Assembly: GCA_012841765.1 (NCBI GenBank)
Contig: DUUA01000079.1
Coordinates: 1-30,733, forward strand
DNA: 30,733 nt
Origin: Acholeplasmataceae bacterium
GTDB taxonomy: Bacteria; Bacillota_I; Bacilli_A; ML615J-28; CAG-698
Direction of reading: 5' to 3'
Positions 16,340 to 24,358 of the stretch are shown in pieces. Positions within the stretch are counted from its first letter, which is position 1. Each line of letters opens with the position of its first letter. The notes beneath the pieces are model-generated. The model saw only the letters and a list, made by a program, of their open reading frames with translations. It was not told the DNA's origin and did not search any database. The translations under genes and the position numbers were made by a program.

Positions 16340-17725
16340 CTAATTAATTATTGTAATAGTTTCTTTCATAATTTTTAATGCTATTTCCGGATGATCAAGA
16401 CTTAGCAATCCCATTGCTGCTAAAATATATTCTTTATCAACCATAAAAGTAGGGTTTTGGGGACGTAATTCTAATGGTTTTTGTAAAGTGAAAGAAACCT
16501 TTTGTAGAATTTCTTTAGGGTTCTTTGCATTTATTAAAACACCACCGGTCCCAATCACATAATTTACATTACTTAAATCTTTCCCCACTTGATAATACAT
16601 AGTACCAATTGGTGTATAAACTGGTTCTATTTTGCCATCATGTCTACTAATTGCTTTATCAGTAGAAATTTCTGCTAGTATTCTATCAACATTAACATCG
16701 TGTTCAGTTTCTGGAATATTATCAACTTGTGATGAACGAAGTTTCGCTTCATTTACAAGATCATAACCCTTTTCATGATAAAGTTTTATTTCTTCTTCAC
16801 TTAAACTATCAACGATACCCATTGCTGAATATCTTACTCCTAAATCACCTTCAACAGTTCTTTTTGCAAAAGGCTCTTCTAATCCTCTTAAAATAACATC
16901 ACTTCTTTTAGGAGTTCCACTCCCAATAGAATAAATATCAGTGGTCGCTCCTCCAACATCTACTAATACCAAATCTCCAAGTCCTTCATTATGCATATAA
17001 CCTTTTGATAATAGCTCAGCAGCTTTTAAAACTGCATGTGGTGTAGGAAAAACGACTTCATCAATTTCTGCTTCAACTTTTTTTATCCCTTTAGCTTCAA
17101 TAATATTAGTCATAAATATATCTCTTATTACTGATTGCGCACTACCAATATTTAATTCATTTAATTTAGGCATAACATTTTCACAAATATATCCATTAAT
17201 ATCATATTTAGAAAAAATACCTCTTATATCTTCATGGCATTTACTATTACCAGCATAAACTATTGGAATAGAAATCCCTGCTTCTCCAAGCATTTTAGCA
17301 TTATATATTACGCACTCTTGATTTCCACCATCAGTTCCACCAGCCAACAATATAATATCAATATTTCCATCTTTTATTTTTTTTATCTCATCTTTAGTTA
17401 TATGATGAGAAAAAACTAAATCAACTTTCCCTCCAGCTCCTAAACAAACTCGTTTAGCAGCTTCGACTGTCAATTCTTCAACAAGCCCAATAGCTGCCAT
17501 TTTAAGTCCACCAGCAGCAGAGGAACAAGCAATAGTTTTCGAAAATTTAATTTCAGGATCTATTATCTTATATAATCTATTTAAAGCTTGATGATAACCC
17601 TCGCGGATATCAGTCTGAACAGTAGTAAAAAATTGAGAATTTCCAAGTAATTTACCTTCTTCAATATCTACTGCTGTCAGTTTTGTATAAGTCGAACCGA
17701 AGTCAATCATCAAATATATTTTCAT
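16340..17725 (-). CDS. glmL: Glutamate mutase reactivating ATPase (GlmL/MutL)
   Basis: GlmL belongs to the ASKHA (actin/hexokinase/Hsp70-type) ATPases and is found between the two mutase subunit genes in clostridia. It is thought to act as a chaperone that exchanges damaged cobalamin in the mutase for fresh adenosylcobalamin. The 461 residues start [15 protein letters not shown] (phosphate-binding loop 1) and contain [24 protein letters not shown] (phosphate loop 2) and [10 protein letters not shown] (adenosine motif). The ATG overlaps the glmS stop by four bases. It should not be confused with the DNA mismatch repair protein also called MutL. Confidence 0.95.
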   Translation of the reverse strand: MKIYLMIDFGSTYTKLTAVDIEEGKLLGNSQFFTTVQTDIREGYHQALNRLYKIIDPEIKFSKTIACSSAAGGLKMAAIGLVEELTVEAAKRVCLGAGGKVDLVFSHHITKDEIKKIKDGNIDIILLAGGTDGGNQECVIYNAKMLGEAGISIPIVYAGNSKCHEDIRGIFSKYDINGYICENVMPKLNELNIGSAQSVIRDIFMTNIIEAKGIKKVEAEIDEVVFPTPHAVLKAAELLSKGYMHNEGLGDLVLVDVGGATTDIYSIGSGTPKRSDVILRGLEEPFAKRTVEGDLGVRYSAMGIVDSLSEEEIKLYHEKGYDLVNEAKLRSSQVDNIPETEHDVNVDRILAEISTDKAISRHDGKIEPVYTPIGTMYYQVGKDLSNVNYVIGTGGVLINAKNPKEILQKVSFTLQKPLELRPQNPTFMVDKEYILAAMGLLSLDHPEIALKIMKETITIIN

Positions 17726-18132
17726 CTTAAATCATCCAAATCTTTTCTAATAGTTGGTAAGACTACATTTATAGGTGTACCCGGAGGAAAAACCCGGTTA
17801 AAACCCATTTCTGCAAATCTTTTCTCAACTTCTTTAAAATCCTGTTTTCCAACAACAATATTTCCGCCTACGTATAATAAAACATCATCTAGTCCTGACT
17901 CGATGCATTTATCACGCAAACCACGACAATCAATTTCACCTTGTCCATAAAGCGAAGATACTAGTATAATTTTAGCATTAGATTCAATAGCCGCGTTAAT
18001 AAAATCTTCTTGAGTTGATAAAACTCCAACATTAACAACATTATATCCTTCATTAGTTAATGTATACTCAATGATTTTATTACCAACAGCGTGAACATCT
18101 GCACCAATAACTCCGATAACAATAGTCTCCAT
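17722..18132 (-). CDS. glmS: Glutamate mutase sigma (cobalamin-binding) subunit
   Basis: GlmS (MutS) is the small Rossmann-like subunit that holds adenosylcobalamin base-off and His-on. The 136-residue protein has the DxHxxG signature as ADVHAVGNK, with His14 the likely axial cobalt ligand, the [13 protein letters not shown] loop and GGNIVVGKQ followed by the [10 protein letters not shown] motif that packs the nucleotide tail. It closely resembles the clostridial subunit throughout. It is the first gene of the operon, with AAAGGAG seven bases before the ATG and a strong promoter 33 bases or more upstream. Its presence means the organism must make or import B12. Confidence 0.97.
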   Translation of the reverse strand: METIVIGVIGADVHAVGNKIIEYTLTNEGYNVVNVGVLSTQEDFINAAIESNAKIILVSSLYGQGEIDCRGLRDKCIESGLDDVLLYVGGNIVVGKQDFKEVEKRFAEMGFNRVFPPGTPINVVLPTIRKDLDDLR

Positions 18133-18152
18133 CCTTTTTCTCCTTTGCTTTT

Positions 18153-18170
18153 TATACTAGGTATAGTATA
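18153..18170. promoter_or_regulatory. Dyad overlapping the -10 box of the glutamate operon
   Basis: TATACTATACCTAGTATA (minus strand) has two perfect 7-base arms around TACC. The left arm contains the whole -10 hexamer and the right arm covers the predicted start of transcription. A protein bound here would block RNA polymerase, so this is a candidate repressor operator. No regulator gene is in the window. AT-rich palindromes can occur by chance. Confidence 0.45.
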
Positions 18171-18193
18171 CTCCAAATGCTTTTTTATCTCAA
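18165..18193 (-). promoter_or_regulatory. Sigma-A promoter of the glmS-to-murI operon
   Basis: TTGAGA (18193 to 18188) and TATACT (18170 to 18165) on the minus strand are separated by exactly 17 bases. Transcription should start near 18158, about 25 bases before glmS. All ten downstream genes overlap or lie within about a dozen bases of each other and I see no internal terminator, so this promoter probably drives them all. Confidence 0.8.
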
Positions 18194-18203
18194 CAGTTAA
18201 AGA

Positions 18204-18236
18204 CAATAAAAATAGGAAACCTAAAAGGTTTCCTAT
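18204..18236 (-). terminator. Intrinsic terminator after the surface phosphatase gene
   Basis: ATAGGAAACCT, loop TTT, AGGTTTCCTAT is a perfect eleven-pair stem on the minus strand, followed by TTTTATTG. It lies just past the phosphatase stop codon and upstream of the glm promoter, so it insulates the two operons. Confidence 0.88.
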
Positions 18237-18242
18237 ATATTT

Positions 18243-21161
18243 TTAAATATATCTTCGTTTTCTAATAATAATTAAGGCAACACCTAGTAAAGGTAGCAAC
18301 ATCATTGCATTATTAGAACCGCATCCTGATTTTACAGTTGATAAAACTGTAATCGTAAACGTCTTTGTAATATCTCCATTTGTTACACTAATAACAGCAG
18401 ATCCTGATTTAACAGCTTTTACTTTCCCATTTTCATCAACTGTAATAATTTCACTATCACTTGATGAAAAAGTAAAGCTAGCGTTAGTAGCATCCTCTGG
18501 TGCGTAAGTTACTGTTAGGGTTTGTTCAGCATTAACTTGCATTTCATCACTTCCTGTAATAGTAATAGAAGTAATTTCTTTATCAGTTGTGCTTGGTAAA
18601 ACATTAATGCTAAAATCTTTACTAATTTCTCCATTTGTAACAGTTATTATAGCCGTTCCAGCTTTTACTGCAATAACTTTTCCAGATGTATTAACTGTTA
18701 AAACTTCATTATTAGATGATGAATAAGTAAAATCAACATTTGTGGCGTTTGAGGGTGTATAAGTAACATTTAAAGTTTGACTTTTCCCAGCAACCATTTC
18801 AACATTTCCAACAACTTCAATGCTTTCTACATTAATAGCTGGATTAGTTATATTTATAACAATAATTTTATTAACTTCTCCAGCAGATACAGTAACAGTA
18901 GCTGAACCTATAGCTTTGGGCGTAATTTTACCTTTTGAATCAACTTTTAAAACAGCTTCATTACTTGATTTAAATTCAAAAATTGGGTTAGTTGCATCAG
19001 TTGGTAAATAGGAAACTACCAATGTTTGTGTTTCACTTAAAATCATATTTTCTTTTCCAGAAATAGTAATACTTTCAACAGCTACATCTTTCTTAGAAAC
19101 AGTCAAATTAACTGTAGCACTTCCTTCTTTACCTTCAGCTTTAAACGTCAAAATGTAATTTCCAACTTCATTTGCTTTAATAATGAAAATATTATCAAGA
19201 TGAGAAATAATTTCTAAATTAGAATCTAAATCAACAATCTCATAATTAACTTTGATATTTGGCTCAACCGCTAAAGCTATTGTGAATTCTTCTTTTTCAG
19301 TAATAGTCACTTCTTCAACATTAGGAGTAATAACTACAGATGACGGATCTTCACCAAAAGTAAAATTTAAAGTAAATAATTCTATTCCCTCAGCATTATA
19401 ACCAACTAATTGTACATCATTTGCAATACTGTTTGGAACTCCTGTAACATCAATTCTACTTTCACTTTTAGTAGCCGTACCTTTTAAATCTCCATTAACA
19501 AATAATTTATAATTATCTAAAACATCATTTGGAAGATATGCTGTCCATCCAAGAGCAAAACTATCATCACCTCTTGGAATTATTCTTGCTTTACTAATTT
19601 CCCCGTAATATGGAAGGTTTAAAATTGTTACGTCTCTTGTCATTTCTGTGCCATCACGGAATTTAACAACTAATTCATAAGTACTTTCAATATTTAAAGG
19701 AACATCCTTAACGTCAATATTATTCATATTTTCGTTATATAAATACTTATCTGCAACAACTTGACCAGTGCTATTTTTCACTTTTACAGTACTAACTGAT
19801 CCATAATAATCTGAAGAAAATTTTAAACTAGCAATTGATTGATTGATAGTTCCTGGAACTAAAGTAAAAGAATCCATAATTGATTCTTTTGAAGCAGTAG
19901 AATTAGCATTAGCCGATCTTTTATTCTTAACAGTAAATAAATCGATTGACGCACCTGCTTCATTAATTATATTCATGTGCAAACCAGTACCATCTACAGA
20001 AATAATGTTTGCCATTGTTGTTTTTGAAATAACTTTTGCGAAAAAATCTTCATAAGTTGGTTTTGGATCATAGAACTTTTTACCACCAGGACCCATAGTT
20101 ACATAATAAGTCCCCACATTAGAAGAATCATCAACAACCTCTCCTTCAAATACTTTATATGATCTTGTATAAACATGATCATGTCCAGTTAAAACCAAAT
20201 CAACACCATATCTGTCAAATAATGGTTGCCAGTTTCTTTGAAGACCGGGTGAAACATTTCCATATATGTTACCATAGAAACTTCTATGCATAAAAACTAC
20301 AATATATTGAGCAAAGTTTTCTTCAACAACTTTTGAAAACCATTCTTGTTGACTTGTTAAAGCTGCACCATTTTCACTATCAATCGAAATATATAAAACA
20401 CTATTGTATTTAAAGAAATAAGAAGTATTTGGTGCTTTTTCAGCACCATTCTCAGGATTTTTGAAGAAATGATTAAAATATTCAGCCGTAAATGTTTTTG
20501 GTGATGATGATGCATCATAATATTCATGATTACCTGGAGTTACAGCAATTGGATTTGTTTTTAATGATGATAAATCAAATAACATTTCCCATTGTTCAAT
20601 TTTCCCGCCTCTATCAACAACATCTCCTGATAAAACAGAAAATTTAATATTAGGATCTACTTCGTATGCTTTTTTAGTAATATTATTAAAAACAGCAGCA
20701 CCTGGAGCACTTCCATATTGAGGATCAGCAATACTTATAAAACTAAAAGGACTATTATCTCCCTCAGCAGTTGTGAAATAGTATGATTCAGTAAAATTAT
20801 TCCCTTTTCCAACTTTATACATATATTTAGTATTAGGAGTTAAACCATTTATACTTGCATAAACGACAAATCTTTGAGTAAAACCTTGATGTTTATAAGT
20901 ACCATCATCTTCAGGCAAACTCCACATATCATAAACGCCATCTATTTTCCTTGGATGTTCATAATTAGGATCACTTGCTTTAGCAAGTAACACATAAGTA
21001 TCTAATTCATCTGAATGCCAATTAACATTAATTTGTGTTGACATATCCTCACCCGGATTAGTAACTACAAAGTAAGCTGTTCCGCCTACAGCTTTACTAC
21101 TTCCAAGTGATACTAAAACTACTAAAATAAAACTCATTAAAAATAAACCAATTTTCTTCAT
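18243..21161 (-). CDS. Secreted purple-acid-type phosphatase with Ig-like repeats and a C-terminal membrane anchor
   Basis: This is a 972-residue surface protein. Residues 1-25 form a signal peptide. About 28-130 is the fibronectin-like N-terminal domain of purple acid phosphatases. About 138-400 is a metallophosphoesterase with metal-binding residues Asp146 and Tyr149 (ADPQYG), Asp180 (SGDVVD), Asn211-His212 (GNHE), His292 (FMHRSFYG) and His327, His329 (TGHDH). Residues about 420-690 hold further beta-rich linkers. About 690-940 holds three BIG2-type bacterial Ig repeats. The end has Ser-Gly-Cys-Gly-Ser (945-949), a hydrophobic segment and RKRR, a cysteine-containing sorting or anchor signal rather than LPXTG. 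GGAGG precedes the ATG. It follows the nuclease gene by 14 bases. A likely role is releasing phosphate from nucleotides or other organic phosphates at the cell surface; the substrate is inferred. Confidence 0.88.
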   Translation of the reverse strand: MKKIGLFLMSFILVVLVSLGSSKAVGGTAYFVVTNPGEDMSTQINVNWHSDELDTYVLLAKASDPNYEHPRKIDGVYDMWSLPEDDGTYKHQGFTQRFVVYASINGLTPNTKYMYKVGKGNNFTESYYFTTAEGDNSPFSFISIADPQYGSAPGAAVFNNITKKAYEVDPNIKFSVLSGDVVDRGGKIEQWEMLFDLSSLKTNPIAVTPGNHEYYDASSSPKTFTAEYFNHFFKNPENGAEKAPNTSYFFKYNSVLYISIDSENGAALTSQQEWFSKVVEENFAQYIVVFMHRSFYGNIYGNVSPGLQRNWQPLFDRYGVDLVLTGHDHVYTRSYKVFEGEVVDDSSNVGTYYVTMGPGGKKFYDPKPTYEDFFAKVISKTTMANIISVDGTGLHMNIINEAGASIDLFTVKNKRSANANSTASKESIMDSFTLVPGTINQSIASLKFSSDYYGSVSTVKVKNSTGQVVADKYLYNENMNNIDVKDVPLNIESTYELVVKFRDGTEMTRDVTILNLPYYGEISKARIIPRGDDSFALGWTAYLPNDVLDNYKLFVNGDLKGTATKSESRIDVTGVPNSIANDVQLVGYNAEGIELFTLNFTFGEDPSSVVITPNVEEVTITEKEEFTIALAVEPNIKVNYEIVDLDSNLEIISHLDNIFIIKANEVGNYILTFKAEGKEGSATVNLTVSKKDVAVESITISGKENMILSETQTLVVSYLPTDATNPIFEFKSSNEAVLKVDSKGKITPKAIGSATVTVSAGEVNKIIVINITNPAINVESIEVVGNVEMVAGKSQTLNVTYTPSNATNVDFTYSSSNNEVLTVNTSGKVIAVKAGTAIITVTNGEISKDFSINVLPSTTDKEITSITITGSDEMQVNAEQTLTVTYAPEDATNASFTFSSSDSEIITVDENGKVKAVKSGSAVISVTNGDITKTFTITVLSTVKSGCGSNNAMMLLPLLGVALIIIRKRRYI

Positions 21162-21175
21162 TATTTTTCCTCCAT

Positions 21176-23080
21176 CTAAATAATATATTTTTCTTTTTTA
21201 AATAATAAATCACAATGATAATTAAACTTTAACTCATTAACATCAAAATTTTTATCCGATAATGAATTATACAAATTAAATTTTGAAGGTGTCCCCCATA
21301 TCATTTCCACAAATTCAGGATAATCAACAAAAGGATTCCGATTTAATTGATTATTATACAATACTTCATTTCTATTTTGTTCAAAAACATCTACAGGATC
21401 CTGGATGCTCCATTCAAGCAATACAGAAATTCTTCCTAAATAAGGTCTACTTCCATTATTGACATTATCATTAAGTTCTAAATCCAATTTATAATTATCT
21501 TCATTATCATAGCGAACAGCCATATAAAACATCATTCTTGCAACATCACCTTTAACTTCATCCCGAGGTTCAAAACTATCATTATCATAATAAGAAAATG
21601 AAGAACCTGGAGCATAAGTTACATTTTTAGAAACTTTATTACCTCCATTATCAAAATCAAGGTTACTTCTTATTGAGTTGGCTTCCATCAATGTTGGTCT
21701 TAAATGATGACCATCAGTTCCTTCCGGTTGTCTTGTTCCAAAATTACCATGTGATTTTGGCCAAGTATGTTCTCTGTTCCAAACACCACTACTTTTACTA
21801 ACACTTAATCCTGTGTACATCAAGATTACATTGCTTGAATTATCTGGATCTTCATCAGTTTTTTTCATAATATCTTTAATTGTTGAGTAACTAAAAGTTT
21901 TATGATTATCAATAATGTTGTTTAAAGCTTTCTTCAAATCAATTCCTGTTAAGCCGCTTGCACTTTCATAATATCCAGAAAGTTCAATCCCACCATTTGC
22001 ATTTTTTGCTAATACTGTTATTAAAAAATATTTAATTAAAATTTCATCTTCATATTGTAAAGTAGCTGTTAAAACGACTTCAACATCGACTGCAATCCTA
22101 TTAACTCTTCCTGTATTAGAAAGATAATCTGGTTGGCTACTTTCCCAACTAATTGAAACTTGTTCATATTTATTAATCAAACTAATATCTTTTGTAATTC
22201 TATCAACTACTTTTAAATTTTCATAAGCATATTGTATTTCTGTTTTTTCATCATTTAGTCCTAAAACAGTAACAACATATTCTTTGTCAACAATTTCATT
22301 ATTATAAGAAAATCTAGCTGTTAAAACAACATCAACATTTTTTTCTAATTGCGTTACTTTACCACTTTCAGAAATAGAACTTGGATGACTACTATTCCAC
22401 TTTATATTAACATCATCTAAACTTTCTATTAATGAAATATTACTAATTGTTATCTTTGGAATAATAATTTTATTTATAACTTTTAAAATTACTCCAGTAT
22501 TACTTAAAATAGGTTCTACTTTTATCACAAAATCTTTAATTATTACTTCGTTTTCATAACTTAACAGAGCAGTAATTATAACCATTTGCATTGTAGAAAC
22601 TTCATTCACAAATCCCTCAGAAGTAATAACATCATTTCTACTACTTCTCCAAGATATCTTTACACCTTGGTAATCATTTGGTAGTGATAACACTGAATTA
22701 ATATAAACAATTTCGGGAATTTCTAAACTATCATACACATATTCTAACTTTGTTTTTTCTACTTGTTTAATTACTGTAATAACAAAATCTTTACTTAAAA
22801 AACTATCTTCATATTCTAAGATAGCGGTTAAAATAACAAATTTATCTTTATTTGTTCTCATAACATTTCCATAAGAACTTATAACATTTGCATCTGAAGT
22901 TAACCAAGTAATGCTTACCCCATATAAAGAATCAGGCAAATAAATATCATCTGTTACATTATCTAAGTTCTCTGTTATTTTTAAATCCTTATAAGCTTGT
23001 TTCAAAACATCATCTTGATTGCATCCATATAAAACTGCAGATGTTGTTACAAAAAGTAACAAAATATAAAAAATCTTCAT
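21176..23080 (-). CDS. Extracellular endonuclease I-family nuclease lipoprotein with four Ig-like repeats
   Basis: This 634-residue lipoprotein has a signal peptide ending in the lipobox LYGC (Cys20). Four tandem repeats of about 80 residues follow (near 27-105, 110-190, 197-275 and 284-360). Each has a core of ISW or IKW plus S-S, a short G-V segment, a VVLTA-type strand and a final DFVITV strand, as in atrophied bacterial Ig domains. Residues about 368-620 form an endonuclease I (PF04231-type) domain with REHTWPKSHG (His438) and GTDGHHLRPT (His458, His459), the metal-dependent catalytic motifs. The chosen ATG follows AGAGGA by eight bases; an upstream TTG would lie before that site. It is probably a DNase or RNase tethered outside the membrane and transcribed with the phosphatase gene downstream, fitting nucleic acid scavenging. 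Confidence 0.88.
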   Translation of the reverse strand: MKIFYILLLFVTTSAVLYGCNQDDVLKQAYKDLKITENLDNVTDDIYLPDSLYGVSITWLTSDANVISSYGNVMRTNKDKFVILTAILEYEDSFLSKDFVITVIKQVEKTKLEYVYDSLEIPEIVYINSVLSLPNDYQGVKISWRSSRNDVITSEGFVNEVSTMQMVIITALLSYENEVIIKDFVIKVEPILSNTGVILKVINKIIIPKITISNISLIESLDDVNIKWNSSHPSSISESGKVTQLEKNVDVVLTARFSYNNEIVDKEYVVTVLGLNDEKTEIQYAYENLKVVDRITKDISLINKYEQVSISWESSQPDYLSNTGRVNRIAVDVEVVLTATLQYEDEILIKYFLITVLAKNANGGIELSGYYESASGLTGIDLKKALNNIIDNHKTFSYSTIKDIMKKTDEDPDNSSNVILMYTGLSVSKSSGVWNREHTWPKSHGNFGTRQPEGTDGHHLRPTLMEANSIRSNLDFDNGGNKVSKNVTYAPGSSFSYYDNDSFEPRDEVKGDVARMMFYMAVRYDNEDNYKLDLELNDNVNNGSRPYLGRISVLLEWSIQDPVDVFEQNRNEVLYNNQLNRNPFVDYPEFVEMIWGTPSKFNLYNSLSDKNFDVNELKFNYHCDLLFKKEKYII

Positions 23081-23106
23081 CAAATCATCCTCTTTTATCA
23101 ATATTT

Positions 23107-23115
23107 ATTATATCA
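23107..23115 (-). promoter_or_regulatory. Extended -10 promoter for the nuclease-phosphatase operon
   Basis: The minus strand reads TGATATAAT, a perfect extended -10 element, 27 bases before the nuclease ATG. No strong -35 box is visible. It is divergent from the tmcAL promoter. Confidence 0.55.
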
Positions 23116-23175
23116 TATTTTATCGATATTTAACAGTATAAACTACTCAAATTCTCACACAATTGTCATCTTTTA

Positions 23176-23184
23176 TGTTATAAT
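23176..23184 (+). promoter_or_regulatory. Extended -10 promoter for tmcAL-mrp
   Basis: TGTTATAAT lies 17 bases before the chosen tmcAL start. The -35 region is poor. The predicted start of transcription near 23191 would leave a leader of only about ten bases, so the mRNA could start at or within the ribosome binding site. Confidence 0.5.
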
Positions 23185-23200
23185 ATTTAAGGTGATGTAT

Positions 23201-24358
23201 ATGAAAAAAGTATTAGGATTAGTCTTAGAAATAAATCCTCCCCATAATGGCCATAAATATTTTATTGAAAATGCAATAAAAGAAGTGAACCCTGATTATA
23301 CAATTGCGATAATTTCAGGTAATATTTGCCAACGCGGTGAATTCAGTGTAATGTCAAAATATGATAAAACTAAAATACTTCTTGATTTAGGAATTGATTT
23401 GGTTTTAGAATTGCCGATTGTTTATGCAATAAATAGTGCTGATTTATTTAGCTATTATTCGTTGTATATTTTAAATCAATTTAATATTACGGATTTAGCT
23501 TTTGGAGTGGAACTAGATAACCTAAACCTTTTAATCCAAATGAAGAACATGATTTCAGATCAATCATTTAACGACTTCATAAAGTTCTATTTAGATAAAG
23601 GAAGTTCTTATTCTCAAGCATCCCTAAAAGCAATTTATAAGTTAACAACTAATAAAGATATTCAAGAACATTTTTCAAAACCTAATAATACTTTAGCGAT
23701 TCAGTATTTAAGAGCAATTGATAAGATAAATCCGAAAATTAATGTTACAGTAATTAAAAGAATAAATAATAATTATTACGATAATATTATCACATCCAAA
23801 ATTGCTAGTGCTACTTCTCTTAGGGCACTACTTACTAAAAATGAAAATATTGATGATTTTTTAATTGAAGAAGCTAAAGGAAAAAATATTATAAATCAAA
23901 AAAATGCTTATAATAATTTTTTACTTCTTTTAAAATATAAAGTAATTTTACAAAACCAAGAAATAACTAAATTTAAAGATGTAAAAGAAGGAATTGAGAA
24001 CAGAATATATAATGTTTTAAAGGAAGTAAATGATTTTGAAGATTTAGTCAATAAAATCGCCACAAGACGTTATACAAAAAACAGAATTAGACGAATATTA
24101 ATTAATATTATCTTAGAAATCACAGATGATATTAATGAAGAATATTTAAGAGTTTTAGGATTTTCACCTGAAGGTGAAAAATATATTAATTCGCTTGATA
24201 ATTTAGTAAAAGAAAAAATTATTACAAGTTTAAAAAATACTAATTCAAAAATAGGAAAAATTGAATTAAAAGGAAGTCATTTAATTGCTTTAATAAGCAA
24301 TAATAAAAATATTTATACGCAAGAATATTTAATACCATTAAAGAAGGAGATTATATGA
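23201..24358 (+). CDS. tmcAL: tRNA(Met) cytidine acetate ligase
   Basis: TmcAL (YlbM in Bacillus) uses ATP and acetate to form N4-acetylcytidine at the wobble position of elongator tRNA-Met. The 385-residue protein starts VLGLVLEINPPHNGHKYFI with the nucleotidyltransferase signature HNGH (15-18), followed by ISGNICQRGEFSV and DLVLELPIVYAINSADLF, all family hallmarks. The C-terminal helical part carries the RRYTKNRIRRILINIIL motif for tRNA binding. The ATG at 23201 follows AAGGTGAT; GTG and ATG codons just upstream overlap that site and are less likely. It overlaps the Mrp-type gene by four bases. It is the third enzyme in the window that modifies tRNA position 34. Confidence 0.93.
   Translation: MKKVLGLVLEINPPHNGHKYFIENAIKEVNPDYTIAIISGNICQRGEFSVMSKYDKTKILLDLGIDLVLELPIVYAINSADLFSYYSLYILNQFNITDLAFGVELDNLNLLIQMKNMISDQSFNDFIKFYLDKGSSYSQASLKAIYKLTTNKDIQEHFSKPNNTLAIQYLRAIDKINPKINVTVIKRINNNYYDNIITSKIASATSLRALLTKNENIDDFLIEEAKGKNIINQKNAYNNFLLLLKYKVILQNQEITKFKDVKEGIENRIYNVLKEVNDFEDLVNKIATRRYTKNRIRRILINIILEITDDINEEYLRVLGFSPEGEKYINSLDNLVKEKIITSLKNTNSKIGKIELKGSHLIALISNNKNIYTQEYLIPLKKEII

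Noticed and set aside
18133..18200. A cobalamin riboswitch in front of the B12-dependent glmS operon
   Set aside because: The predicted leader is only about 25 bases, with none of the conserved B12-box elements.
18300..19100. DNA tandem repeats or a CRISPR-like array in the BIG2-coding region
   Set aside because: The periodicity is at the protein level (three Ig-like domains of about 80 residues). The underlying DNA has diverged and there are no short identical repeats with spacers.
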